Positions 43,523 through 51,352 of a stretch of 64,000 nucleotides of DNA are shown piece after piece. Below the pieces are notes generated by a model. That model was not told where the DNA came from. It saw only the letters and a list, made by a program, of their open reading frames with translations, and did no database searches. Position numbers and translations under genes: made by a program. Origin of the DNA: Candidatus Poribacteria bacterium (GTDB taxonomy: Bacteria; Poribacteria; WGA-4E; WGA-3G); assembly GCA_022821065.1 (NCBI GenBank), contig JAJEEK010000063.1, forward strand, positions 1-64,000, given 5' to 3'. How positions within the stretch are numbered: position 1 is the stretch's first letter; each line of letters opens with the position of its first letter.

Positions 43523-46066
43523 ATGATTTCGCTTAATTATATCCCACGATGCCTCTGTTTAACGTTGGTATTCGTGCTCGTTGCCGTTACTGCTAATCCC
43601 GGTGAAGAGGAGACCTCTCAATTTGCACAAGAGGGACTCCCCTTCATGGAAAAATACTGCTTTAGTTGTCACACTGGCGATCAACCTGCCGCTGAAATCT
43701 CCCTTGATGTCTTTTCAGATGACCGTTCCTTGATTGAGAACCGTGATATATGGGACCGTGTCTTAGATATGGTCGCAACGGGTTATATGCCGCCCTCCGA
43801 GAGCGACATTCAACCGACTTTAGAAGTATCAGAGGCGTTTGTTGCACATATCGAAGCGATTTTTGAACACGCTGATCGCACGGCTAAACCGGACCCTGGG
43901 CGTATCACGGTGCGCCGACTCAATAGAGTTGAATACAAAAATACTGTCCGAGATATGCTCGGTGTCGATTTCGATCCTACCGAAAACTTTCCGGCGGACG
44001 ATGTCGGACACGGATTTGATAACATCGGTGATGTGCTAACGATGTCGCCGCTCTTGATGGAACGCTACCTTGAGGCGGCGGAAGCCATCGCGATGCGCGT
44101 CATTTTAGTCGAACCGCCACCGCCCTCAAAACGCTACCAAAGAGGGTCCCGTCTCGACCCACGCCACGATGATGTCCCTGATACGCGCTTCCGGCTCCTC
44201 GACCCAACGGCGACAGAGGCGTGGAAATCTGGTCCCTTTACGACAGGTGCGGCCTTTTTCAAGATGTTCCCGGAGGAAGAGATCATCTATCGCGCGACGC
44301 TTTACATTGAACCTGAGGATGAAACCTCCCACACGGAGGCTGAAATCAAAGCCGCAGCGACTGAGACTGATGATAAAACCGCTGCCGCTGAAGATGACAG
44401 TCAACCACCAGTTGAAATCGCGTTATTTATTCAAGGTGAAGCGTTGGAAGAGGTATCTCCGCCAGAAGAACTCGCACGATTGGTCGGTGTGGACCCAGCA
44501 GCGGATAACAGTATCAAGATTTTAGAGACTTTTGAGATTACCTCGCGCGATCCGAAAAAGACTCAGACGGTTAAGGTGCATGTTACCGGCATTCCGAACA
44601 TTGAAAAAGCCGGAATTGCGATGGTTAAACCTGCGGAAGGCGATCCGTCGGCGAAACTACAGATTCGGACGCTCTGGGCGGAAGGTCCGTTAGATACTCG
44701 TCCCGATTCGCAACTCAAAATTTTGGCATGCACACCGGACATCCCGCAAGTAGAACAGACGCGTGAAGTCTTGACTCGCTTGCTTCGCGATGGCTATCGC
44801 CGTCCGCCGACTGAAACTGAAGTGGAACAACTCGTACAGTTCGTGGCATCTGTTCAAGCCGATGATATGAAATGGGAAGCGGCAATCCAGCAAGCGATCA
44901 AGGTTATTCTCTGCTCACCTAAGTTCCTATTCCGATTGGAGTTAGATGACCGTCCGCAAGGGCCAGAGCCGTACGCGATTGACGAGTTTCAACTCGCATC
45001 GCGGCTCTCCTACTTCTTGTGGCGGAGTATGCCGGACGATGAACTCTTTGAACTCGCAGCACAAAACGAGTTGACTGCGAATCTTGAAGCAGAAGTTAAA
45101 CGGATGTTGGCAGACCCGAAAGCGGCAGAATTCGCACGTGATTTTGGCACGCAATGGCTACAAATTCAACGGTTGGCAACAGTTACGCCTGATCGTGAAC
45201 GATTTCCGCACTTCCGTCGTAGGTGGTTAGCCGCGATGCTAAAGGAGACAGAACTCTTTCTTGAATCCATCTTCCGTGAGGATCGGAGCGTCATTGATTT
45301 ACTTGACGCAGACTACACGTTCCTCAATCAGGAATTGGCGAATCACTACGGCATTGCTGACACCAACGGAAACTGGAAGTATCAAGAGAAAACTGTACCG
45401 GGTGGCGAACCGATTAAGGGCAGTGCGTTTCGGCGCGTTGCGTTGCAAGGCACTTCACGCGGCGGTATACTTACGCACGCCAGCGTGTTAACAGTGACAT
45501 CTAACCCGACCCGTACCTCGCCAGTCAAACGCGGACGCTGGGTTCTGGAGCAGATACTCGGGACACCACCACCGCCGCCACCGCCGGATGTTCCGGAATT
45601 GGAAGAAGATAAGGCAGCGGCTACAGGGACAAGTTTACGAGAACTGCTCGAACAGCACCGAGAAGACCCCGCTTGTGCTAACTGTCACGCGAAAATGGAC
45701 CCGATCGGATTCGCGCTCGAAAACTATAACGCTATCGGTGCATTTCGGAAAAAAGATGGTGGATTGGAAATTGATACAACTGCAGAACTTCCAGATGGCA
45801 CAACTTTTCAAGGGATAGGGGACCTGAAACAGATACTTAAAGACAGGAAAGAGGAATTTGTGCGCTGTCTGACGGAGAAGATGTTGACCTACGCTTTAGG
45901 TAGAGGCTTGGAATATTATGACCGTCCAACCGTTGACCGAATCGTTGCGCAGCTTGAAGCCGAGGGTTATCGGAGCTCCGTACTAATCGCTGAAATTGTT
46001 AAAAGCGATCCGTTCCGTCTGCGCCGCGGTTCTTCAGATTCGGGCCAGCGTGGCATAACAAAATGA
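43523..46066 (+). CDS. Secreted DUF1592-type planctomycete cytochrome protein
   Basis: An 847-residue exported protein. After a signal peptide (about 1-25) it has haem-binding CFSCH (46-50), DUF1587 (about 120-200), an acidic low-complexity linker (about 275-300), DUF1595, DUF1592 (about 480-610), DUF1588 with a second CANCH (718-722) and DUF1585 at the end. These proteins usually travel with a DUF1552 protein and are thought to act as cell-envelope electron-transfer or oxidase components. The partner lies 3 kb downstream instead of adjacent. The stop overlaps the next gene (ATGA). Confidence 0.92.
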   Translation: MISLNYIPRCLCLTLVFVLVAVTANPGEEETSQFAQEGLPFMEKYCFSCHTGDQPAAEISLDVFSDDRSLIENRDIWDRVLDMVATGYMPPSESDIQPTLEVSEAFVAHIEAIFEHADRTAKPDPGRITVRRLNRVEYKNTVRDMLGVDFDPTENFPADDVGHGFDNIGDVLTMSPLLMERYLEAAEAIAMRVILVEPPPPSKRYQRGSRLDPRHDDVPDTRFRLLDPTATEAWKSGPFTTGAAFFKMFPEEEIIYRATLYIEPEDETSHTEAEIKAAATETDDKTAAAEDDSQPPVEIALFIQGEALEEVSPPEELARLVGVDPAADNSIKILETFEITSRDPKKTQTVKVHVTGIPNIEKAGIAMVKPAEGDPSAKLQIRTLWAEGPLDTRPDSQLKILACTPDIPQVEQTREVLTRLLRDGYRRPPTETEVEQLVQFVASVQADDMKWEAAIQQAIKVILCSPKFLFRLELDDRPQGPEPYAIDEFQLASRLSYFLWRSMPDDELFELAAQNELTANLEAEVKRMLADPKAAEFARDFGTQWLQIQRLATVTPDRERFPHFRRRWLAAMLKETELFLESIFREDRSVIDLLDADYTFLNQELANHYGIADTNGNWKYQEKTVPGGEPIKGSAFRRVALQGTSRGGILTHASVLTVTSNPTRTSPVKRGRWVLEQILGTPPPPPPPDVPELEEDKAAATGTSLRELLEQHREDPACANCHAKMDPIGFALENYNAIGAFRKKDGGLEIDTTAELPDGTTFQGIGDLKQILKDRKEEFVRCLTEKMLTYALGRGLEYYDRPTVDRIVAQLEAEGYRSSVLIAEIVKSDPFRLRRGSSDSGQRGITK

Positions 46067-47160
46067 CGCGAATTATCAGCAATTTCGTTCTTCTTGCTAT
46101 CATAATTCTACAACCGAGTTGTTATATATCTCAGTATACTACAGAAAATAAAAATCCCACTTCACAATTGGAGAAAAAATACGCTTTCCACTTGGCGTTG
46201 GAGGAAAAGTATTCTGTTTACTTGGATGCTGCATGGACAACGAAAGATGCCCACGCGCTTTTAAAGGTCTTTGAATCGATGCCGTTAGGTCTGAATCTGA
46301 ACTTTTCTACATGGCATCTAAGCGCTGATGCGTTAGAAAACGGTATTAAGATTGAAACGAAGGACAAGTTAAAATCCGTTACGATAAGTAGAAATATTTT
46401 ACCAGTTGAAGACGCTCAAGAGGTCTTGTCACGGAGCAAGGCCCTATACTTTGCTGTGGTTCAATTTATCACGGAAAGTGGGACAAATAGACCCCTAATC
46501 AAATTGATATTGAGAGAAAGATACGGCATTCGTGTAGATGTTCCGTCCTACGCTTCATTAACCGAAGGCACGACAAACGAAACAGCAGAACACTATTCGG
46601 ATTTTGAAAATGAAGATCTGATGCTTATTATCTCTGTCCTCGAAGCATTTCCGAAAGCATTACGTAAAACACCACAATTACAATATATAGTCCGTAGAAT
46701 CGATACTGACAACAAAGGAATAAGCAAAGCTTGGATGCGAAGTGCAGCGCCGGGTTATATAGCGTTTGCAGAATCTATTTTTCTTCGCAATCGCGATCAT
46801 CGTGGTCATCTCGGTCGCTTTCACCACGATGACACACGTAAGATAATTGCCCACGAAAAGTCCCATTTTTTATGGGCATACATTTTTAATGACCAACTCA
46901 AAAGGGATTGGATGCGACTTGGCGGATGGTATCAGGATTCAACCAGCGAATCCGGTTGGTCAACGACGAAAGAACGCTCAGCGTTTGTAACAGATTACGC
47001 TTATACAGAGAATCCGAATGAGGATATGGCGGAAAGTATCGGATATTATTTCGTATATCCTGATCAACTCCGCTCCTGTTGCCCTGAGAAATATGAATTT
47101 ATTCATGATCGGATTATGCTTACATATGGCAACCGTTATGCGCTGTCTAACCGGATGTAA
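46063..47160 (+). CDS. Exported metallopeptidase-like protein (HEKSH)
   Basis: A 365-residue protein with a hydrophobic leader ending near PSC, so secreted or a lipoprotein. Residues 264-268 read HEKSH, a perfect HExxH zinc motif in the context KIIAHEKSHFLW. Fifty-two residues later comes EDMAES (320-325); Glu320 or Glu324 could be the third ligand, as in gluzincins of the anthrax-lethal-factor type. No family was recognised beyond this. It overlaps the DUF1592 gene by 4 bases, so translation is probably coupled. Confidence 0.7.
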   Translation: MTRIISNFVLLAIIILQPSCYISQYTTENKNPTSQLEKKYAFHLALEEKYSVYLDAAWTTKDAHALLKVFESMPLGLNLNFSTWHLSADALENGIKIETKDKLKSVTISRNILPVEDAQEVLSRSKALYFAVVQFITESGTNRPLIKLILRERYGIRVDVPSYASLTEGTTNETAEHYSDFENEDLMLIISVLEAFPKALRKTPQLQYIVRRIDTDNKGISKAWMRSAAPGYIAFAESIFLRNRDHRGHLGRFHHDDTRKIIAHEKSHFLWAYIFNDQLKRDWMRLGGWYQDSTSESGWSTTKERSAFVTDYAYTENPNEDMAESIGYYFVYPDQLRSCCPEKYEFIHDRIMLTYGNRYALSNRM

Positions 47161-47209
47161 GGACACATATTAGCAAAACGTCCTGGTCGGAATATAAGGA
47201 AGTACACCC

Positions 47210-47620
47210 ATGAAAAAGTACAGGACATGGCACGAAATACTAATGGAACAACTTTCTGACAAGGATGACGCAATTGACTATCTTCAAGGGACATTGGAAG
47301 AATACCAAGTGGACGGCGATACCTCATTTTTTCTCAGTGAGATCCGTACCGTTGTAGAAGCACAAGGCGGAGTCTCCAAACTTGCTGAGAAAATCAATAT
47401 TGAGCCACAGATACTATCAGACATGCTCACCAGTAAAGCAGCACCACGACTCGATATGTTCAGCACCATTCTCCGGACACTTGGGTGTCGACTATCGATT
47501 GAATTGCTAAGCGACACAAGTTGTAGCCCACATCGTGCGAATGCGGATCATCCCGTTACACCAAGCGAGGTCGTAGATCGGAATCTTGAAGTTGCTACTG
47601 AAAATAGGGATCCGCGTTAA
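47210..47620 (+). CDS. HI1420-like antitoxin (helix-turn-helix)
   Basis: A 136-residue protein of the addiction-module antidote family. The N-terminal part (about 1-52) is the toxin-binding region (EEYQVDGDTSFFLSEIRTVVEAQG), followed by a helix-turn-helix (about 53-100; GVSKLAEKINIEPQILSDML). AAGGAAG precedes the ATG. The usual partner, a RelE-like Gp49 toxin just upstream, is missing; the upstream gene is the HEKSH protein. It is an orphan antitoxin, followed by a decayed copy of itself. Confidence 0.82.
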   Translation: MKKYRTWHEILMEQLSDKDDAIDYLQGTLEEYQVDGDTSFFLSEIRTVVEAQGGVSKLAEKINIEPQILSDMLTSKAAPRLDMFSTILRTLGCRLSIELLSDTSCSPHRANADHPVTPSEVVDRNLEVATENRDPR

Positions 47621-47629
47621 GCAATACCT

Positions 47630-47658
47630 TTGAGAATTTTTTGCTTTAGGTGTATAAT
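47630..47658 (+). promoter_or_regulatory. Sigma70-type promoter
   Basis: TTGAGA (47630-47635), a 17-base spacer and a perfect TATAAT (47653-47658), just before the truncated antitoxin copy. It may drive the Tat-exported lactonase gene that follows. Confidence 0.65.
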
Positions 47659-47685
47659 TATTTTATGGATATACGGATCTACCAA

Positions 47686-47889
47686 ATGAGAAAATATAGG
47701 AATTACGAAGCGGGTCTCAAGAAGCGATTGGCAGATTCGGCGTATGCGAAGGAATATCTTGTCGTAGCACTTGAGGAATACGAGGAAGATGGTAACATTG
47801 AGGCGTTTCTGCTTGCAGTCAAAGATGCAGCAAACGCTCAAGGCAGCGAGTCTCAACCTTTCTGTCACAATAATGGAAAATGCTTATGA
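47686..47889 (+). pseudogene. Truncated copy of the HI1420-like antitoxin
   Basis: Residues 1-53 (MRKYRNYEAGLKKRLADS... to VKDAANAQG) align with the N-terminus of the intact antitoxin at 47210. After AQG the expected helix-turn-helix is missing: 15 unrelated residues follow to the stop. In the +1 frame the DNA continues as SLNLSVTI, which resembles the end of the family, so an internal deletion plus frameshift is likely. The TGA overlaps the ATG of the next gene (ATGA at 47886-47889), so the remnant may still feed ribosomes to it. Confidence 0.6.
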
Positions 47890-48926
47890 ACACATCAAAA
47901 CAACTTTCACGTCGAACATTCTTACGCGGTCTGGGGGTAAGCGTTGCTTTGCCAATGCTAAATCCGCTGACGGCTTTGGCAGATATTCCTTCAAAAGAGG
48001 GACCCATCACCCGCTATCCCGATCCAGCGGTTGAAGTTATCGACCCGCGTTTTGCACGATATAAAATCGGGAACGCCGTTGTGGAACGGCTCTGGACTGG
48101 CGCGCGCTGGTCAGAGGGTCCTGTCTGGTTCGGTGATGGCGGATACCTCCTCTGGAGCGATATTCCGAATAACCGTATCCTGAAATGGCAGGAAGCTACC
48201 GGTAATGTCAGCGTTTATCGTAAACCTTCTAACCATACTAACGGTCATACACGCGATCGGCAAGGTAGACTCGTCAGTTGCGAACACGGCACCCGGCGCG
48301 TCACACGCACCGAATACGACGGAACGATCACCGTTTTGATTGACAACTTTGAAGGAAAACGGTTCAACGCCCCTAACGATGTGGTCGTCCATCCTGACGA
48401 ACATATCTGGTTTACGGATCCCGGATACGGCATCATGTTCAATTACGAAGGGCATAAAGCACCGTTTGAATTGCCAACATCTGTTTATCGTCTCAATCCA
48501 GACACCGGTAAAGCAACCGTCGTGACAGATGCCCTCGAAAAACCTAACGGCATCTGCTTCTCGCCTGACTACAATAAACTTTATATTGCCGATACAGGAC
48601 CAGCGAAAAACATCGTCGTTTACGACGTTATAGATGGTGAGCGACTGGCTAACAAGCAGGTATTCGCTGAGATGGCACCCGGTGCCGCTGATGGTATGCG
48701 ATGCGACACCGATGGCAATGTCTGGACAGGGACTGGCTGGGTCGGTGAAGGCTACGATGGCGTGCATATCTTCGCGCCGGACAGAACACTTATCGGTAAG
48801 ATTCATCTGCCCGAAATCTGTTCCAACATCTGCTTCGGCGGTGTGAAACGGAACAGACTCTTTATGACAGGCAGCCAATCTCTTTACTCAGTTTATGTTG
48901 AAGCACAAGGCGCATCGATGTTTTAA
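47886..48926 (+). CDS. Tat-exported SMP-30/gluconolactonase-like protein
   Basis: A 346-residue protein from the ATG at 47886 (the frame allows two more codons). A Tat leader, SRRTFLRGLGVSVALPML (8-25), precedes a six-bladed propeller with WSEGPVW (the Glu metal ligand), RFNAPNDVVV (Asn), and LEKPNGICFSPD and GAADGMRCDTDG (Asn/Asp), the calcium-site pattern of SMP-30/gluconolactonases, which open sugar lactones. The first 23 codons are about 80% identical in DNA to the leader of the DUF1552 gene at 49258, which suggests that a Tat leader was duplicated and joined to the lactonase. Confidence 0.88.
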   Translation: MNTSKQLSRRTFLRGLGVSVALPMLNPLTALADIPSKEGPITRYPDPAVEVIDPRFARYKIGNAVVERLWTGARWSEGPVWFGDGGYLLWSDIPNNRILKWQEATGNVSVYRKPSNHTNGHTRDRQGRLVSCEHGTRRVTRTEYDGTITVLIDNFEGKRFNAPNDVVVHPDEHIWFTDPGYGIMFNYEGHKAPFELPTSVYRLNPDTGKATVVTDALEKPNGICFSPDYNKLYIADTGPAKNIVVYDVIDGERLANKQVFAEMAPGAADGMRCDTDGNVWTGTGWVGEGYDGVHIFAPDRTLIGKIHLPEICSNICFGGVKRNRLFMTGSQSLYSVYVEAQGASMF

Positions 48927-49257
48927 TTTTGATCATAGCACGTGTTGTGAGACGGAGATCCCTATAAAAAACGGCATCATCTTCGGGGCACAGACGAACA
49001 GTCTATGCTACAAATTGAAGCATGCGTAAGTCCTAATTACGAATAAATTTGACATTACAAAAAAAATATATTATGATTATAATACATGATTTTAGTTTCG
49101 CTTTTTAGCGAGTAGGCTTAACTCCGCATGAAACCGACACAACCGTCTCGGTACGGAATAAAAGTCTACAGGTGGAGCGACAGCAAAACATTGACCTTTG
49201 AAAATAGAGACTGTCGCGATGAAGCCGAAGTTCTGCCGTTAGGCAGAAGGAAGAATT
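48927..49257. other. Gene-free interval with partial repeat A and promoter
   Basis: About 330 bases. It holds a degenerate right end of repeat A (TGCGTAAGTCCT at 49023-49034), then the promoter at 49049-49077 and the DUF1552 leader. No gene is evident. Confidence 0.6.
49049..49077 (+). promoter_or_regulatory. Sigma70-type promoter
   Basis: Consensus TTGACA (49049-49054), a 17-base spacer and TATGAT (49072-49077), about 180 bases before the DUF1552 gene. Confidence 0.65.
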
Positions 49258-50601
49258 ATGAACACATCAAAACAGCTCTCACGTCGAACATTTCTACGTG
49301 GTTTGGGTGTCAGTATCGCGTTACCGTGGTTGGAAGCGATGGGACCCGTTACCTCGTGGGCAGCTGCACCTGCGATGGCAACACAGACAGCTCCGAATCG
49401 GATGGCGTTCCTTTATGTACCTAATGGGAAGATTATGGAGGATTGGACTCCGACACAGGTAGGAACTGATTACGAACTCACAGAGATCCTGAAACCGTTA
49501 GCGAATGTGAAAGATAAAACGCTGGTACTCAGCGGTTTAACAGCAGACAAGGCACGCGCCAATGGTGATGGTGGTGGTGACCATGCGCGAGCGATGGCAG
49601 CCTTCCTGACAGGCGCACAACCCCGTAAAACAGATGGATCCGATATTCACGCCGGAATCTCCGTTGACCAAGCCGCAGCATCACATATCGGGAAACAGAC
49701 GCGCCTCCCGTCGTTGGAACTCGGCATCGATCCCGGGTACAGATCGGGGAATTGCGACTCCGGTTATAGCTGCGTTTACTCCTCAACGATGTCGTGGCGT
49801 TCCGCGACGCAGCCGCTCCCGAAAGAGGTTAATCCGAAACTCGCCTTTGAACGCCTGTTCTCAACCATGCCGGATGCCGAACGCGTCGAACGCGATCAGC
49901 AGCGAAAAAGTATCCTCGACTTCGTGATGCAGGACTCAAAGGACCTCATCCGTCAAGTTAGCGGAAACGATGTGCGTAAACTCGATGAGTATTTCTCTGC
50001 TATCCGTGACATCGAACTGCGAATTGACGCAGCCGAAAAGTTTCCAGCACTCGAAAGACCCGATTACATCGCCCCAGAAGAAATTCCTAAAGACTTCCAA
50101 GAGCACGTCCGACTCATGATGGACCTGATTGTCCTTGCCTTCCAGACAGATGTGACCCGTGTGGTGACGTTTACGTTAGCCAATGAAGGGAGCAATAAGT
50201 CGTATCCGGCTGTCGATGTCCCTGATGGGCATCACTATCTATCGCATCACCAGGGTGACGAAGAAAAAATAGAAAAAATCCGTAAGATCGATATCTACCA
50301 TACGCAACAGTTGGCATACTTCTTGGAAAAAATGAACGCAATCCCTGAAGGCGATGGATCGTTGTTAGACCATTCCATGATTGTGTACGGCAGTGGAAAC
50401 GCGGATGGTAACCGACATAGCCATCACGATCTCCCGATTCTGCTCGCGGGTTCTGGTTGTGGCACACTCAAAACGGGTCGTCATATCCGTTATCCGAAGG
50501 AGACACCGCTCAACAATCTCTGGTTGTCAATGCTGAACCGCATGGATGTCGATTTGTCGAAATTAGGCGATAGTACCGGCAGTTTGCGAGATCTCTCTTA
50601 A
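49258..50601 (+). CDS. Tat-exported DUF1552 protein
   Basis: A 447-residue protein of the DUF1552 family, the normal partner of DUF1592/1588-type cytochromes in Planctomycetes and relatives. The Tat leader is SRRTFLRGLGVSIALPWLEA (8-27). The family pattern GGGDHARAMAAFLTGAQPRK (about 102-121) and, near the end, YGSGNADGNRHSHHDLPILL follow; the His/Asp-rich segment may bind metal, in line with the DUF1501-like alkaline phosphatase fold. AAGGA precedes the ATG. It has its own promoter and terminator. Confidence 0.9.
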   Translation: MNTSKQLSRRTFLRGLGVSIALPWLEAMGPVTSWAAAPAMATQTAPNRMAFLYVPNGKIMEDWTPTQVGTDYELTEILKPLANVKDKTLVLSGLTADKARANGDGGGDHARAMAAFLTGAQPRKTDGSDIHAGISVDQAAASHIGKQTRLPSLELGIDPGYRSGNCDSGYSCVYSSTMSWRSATQPLPKEVNPKLAFERLFSTMPDAERVERDQQRKSILDFVMQDSKDLIRQVSGNDVRKLDEYFSAIRDIELRIDAAEKFPALERPDYIAPEEIPKDFQEHVRLMMDLIVLAFQTDVTRVVTFTLANEGSNKSYPAVDVPDGHHYLSHHQGDEEKIEKIRKIDIYHTQQLAYFLEKMNAIPEGDGSLLDHSMIVYGSGNADGNRHSHHDLPILLAGSGCGTLKTGRHIRYPKETPLNNLWLSMLNRMDVDLSKLGDSTGSLRDLS

Positions 50602-50624
50602 GAGCGTGGTTTTTGACGTATTGC

Positions 50625-50656
50625 TGGCGAGGTTTTCCGACCTCGCCATTTTTTTT
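50625..50656 (+). terminator. Rho-independent terminator
   Basis: TGGCGAGGT and ACCTCGCCA (9 bp, 6-base loop) followed by eight T, 24 bases after the DUF1552 stop. Confidence 0.85.
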
Positions 50657-51352
50657 GCCTATTCATATCCGCTTTTATCTAATCTTGTCTTTAGTGCTGT
50701 GTCACGCCAAAGTAAAAAGATCGCGAGCATAAGAAACACCCCAGCAAAAACACTCGCTCCTACCAGAAGAGGCATTTGGTGAGGTAGATTTAGCGAAATC
50801 CAACATCCGAAACGGTGTCGGTCTCACAATGCGTTGGGTTTCACTCGGTTTTTGGTGATTTCAGGTGTCTCTGCTCCGTTGAAAGCTCCGTGTTGTATGC
50901 GATTTTTTAGTAGGTCTCCGTTCAACCCAACCTACGGGACGCTTCAATTCTATTCTCAAACTCACGTTCAATTTAGCAAGGCAATAATTGAGACGATGAC
51001 AATTGAATCACAGTCAAAGATGCGCCGATTTCCGTTCAATAATTTATCTTTTCGTTAATACCTTCCGAGTGCCAGGTCTGGATTGTAAAGAAGCGACAAC
51101 GCCCTTTCTGGTGTCAATGCTGCCGAAATTATTAGATGTGTCCATCCTCGAAAGATCAAACTGATTCCTAAATCCCTATTGTTGTATTTTCGAGATTTAC
51201 AGCCATCAAACCAACGTATTACGTGGGTTTTATGCGAAATATCATTACTTTGGAAAAACAAATTTGATAATGGGTTTCATTATTATTAGTTGTAAATTAG
51301 GCAATATTGGGGTATGGTTAATTTTTTCGAGGCAAAAGTTGTTGAAGTGGAT
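50657..51352. other. Gene-free interval with repeats and possible gene debris
   Basis: About 700 bases. It contains repeat C (50715-50773) and a split inverted repeat, GTTGGGTT (50833-50840) and AACCCAAC (50924-50931) with CCTACGGG after it. On the minus strand an open frame (51055-51261) encodes a stretch, LTPERALSLLYNPDLALGRY, that I cannot assign. It is probably debris. No RNA gene was recognised. Confidence 0.45.
50715..50773. repeat. Repeat C, long-loop copy
   Basis: GATCGCGAGC and ACTCGCTCCTA with the same loop additions (AACACCC, AGCAAAAAC) and the same AGAAGAGGC end as 35575-35631. Confidence 0.65.

Noticed and set aside
48111..48878. A 255-codon open frame antisense to the lactonase gene.
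   Set aside because: It lies wholly inside a well-supported gene on the other strand, has no ribosome site and no recognisable domain.
50657..51352. A gene on the minus strand at 51055-51261.
   Set aside because: No ribosome site, no homology I recognise and a low-complexity setting of repeats; treated as debris.
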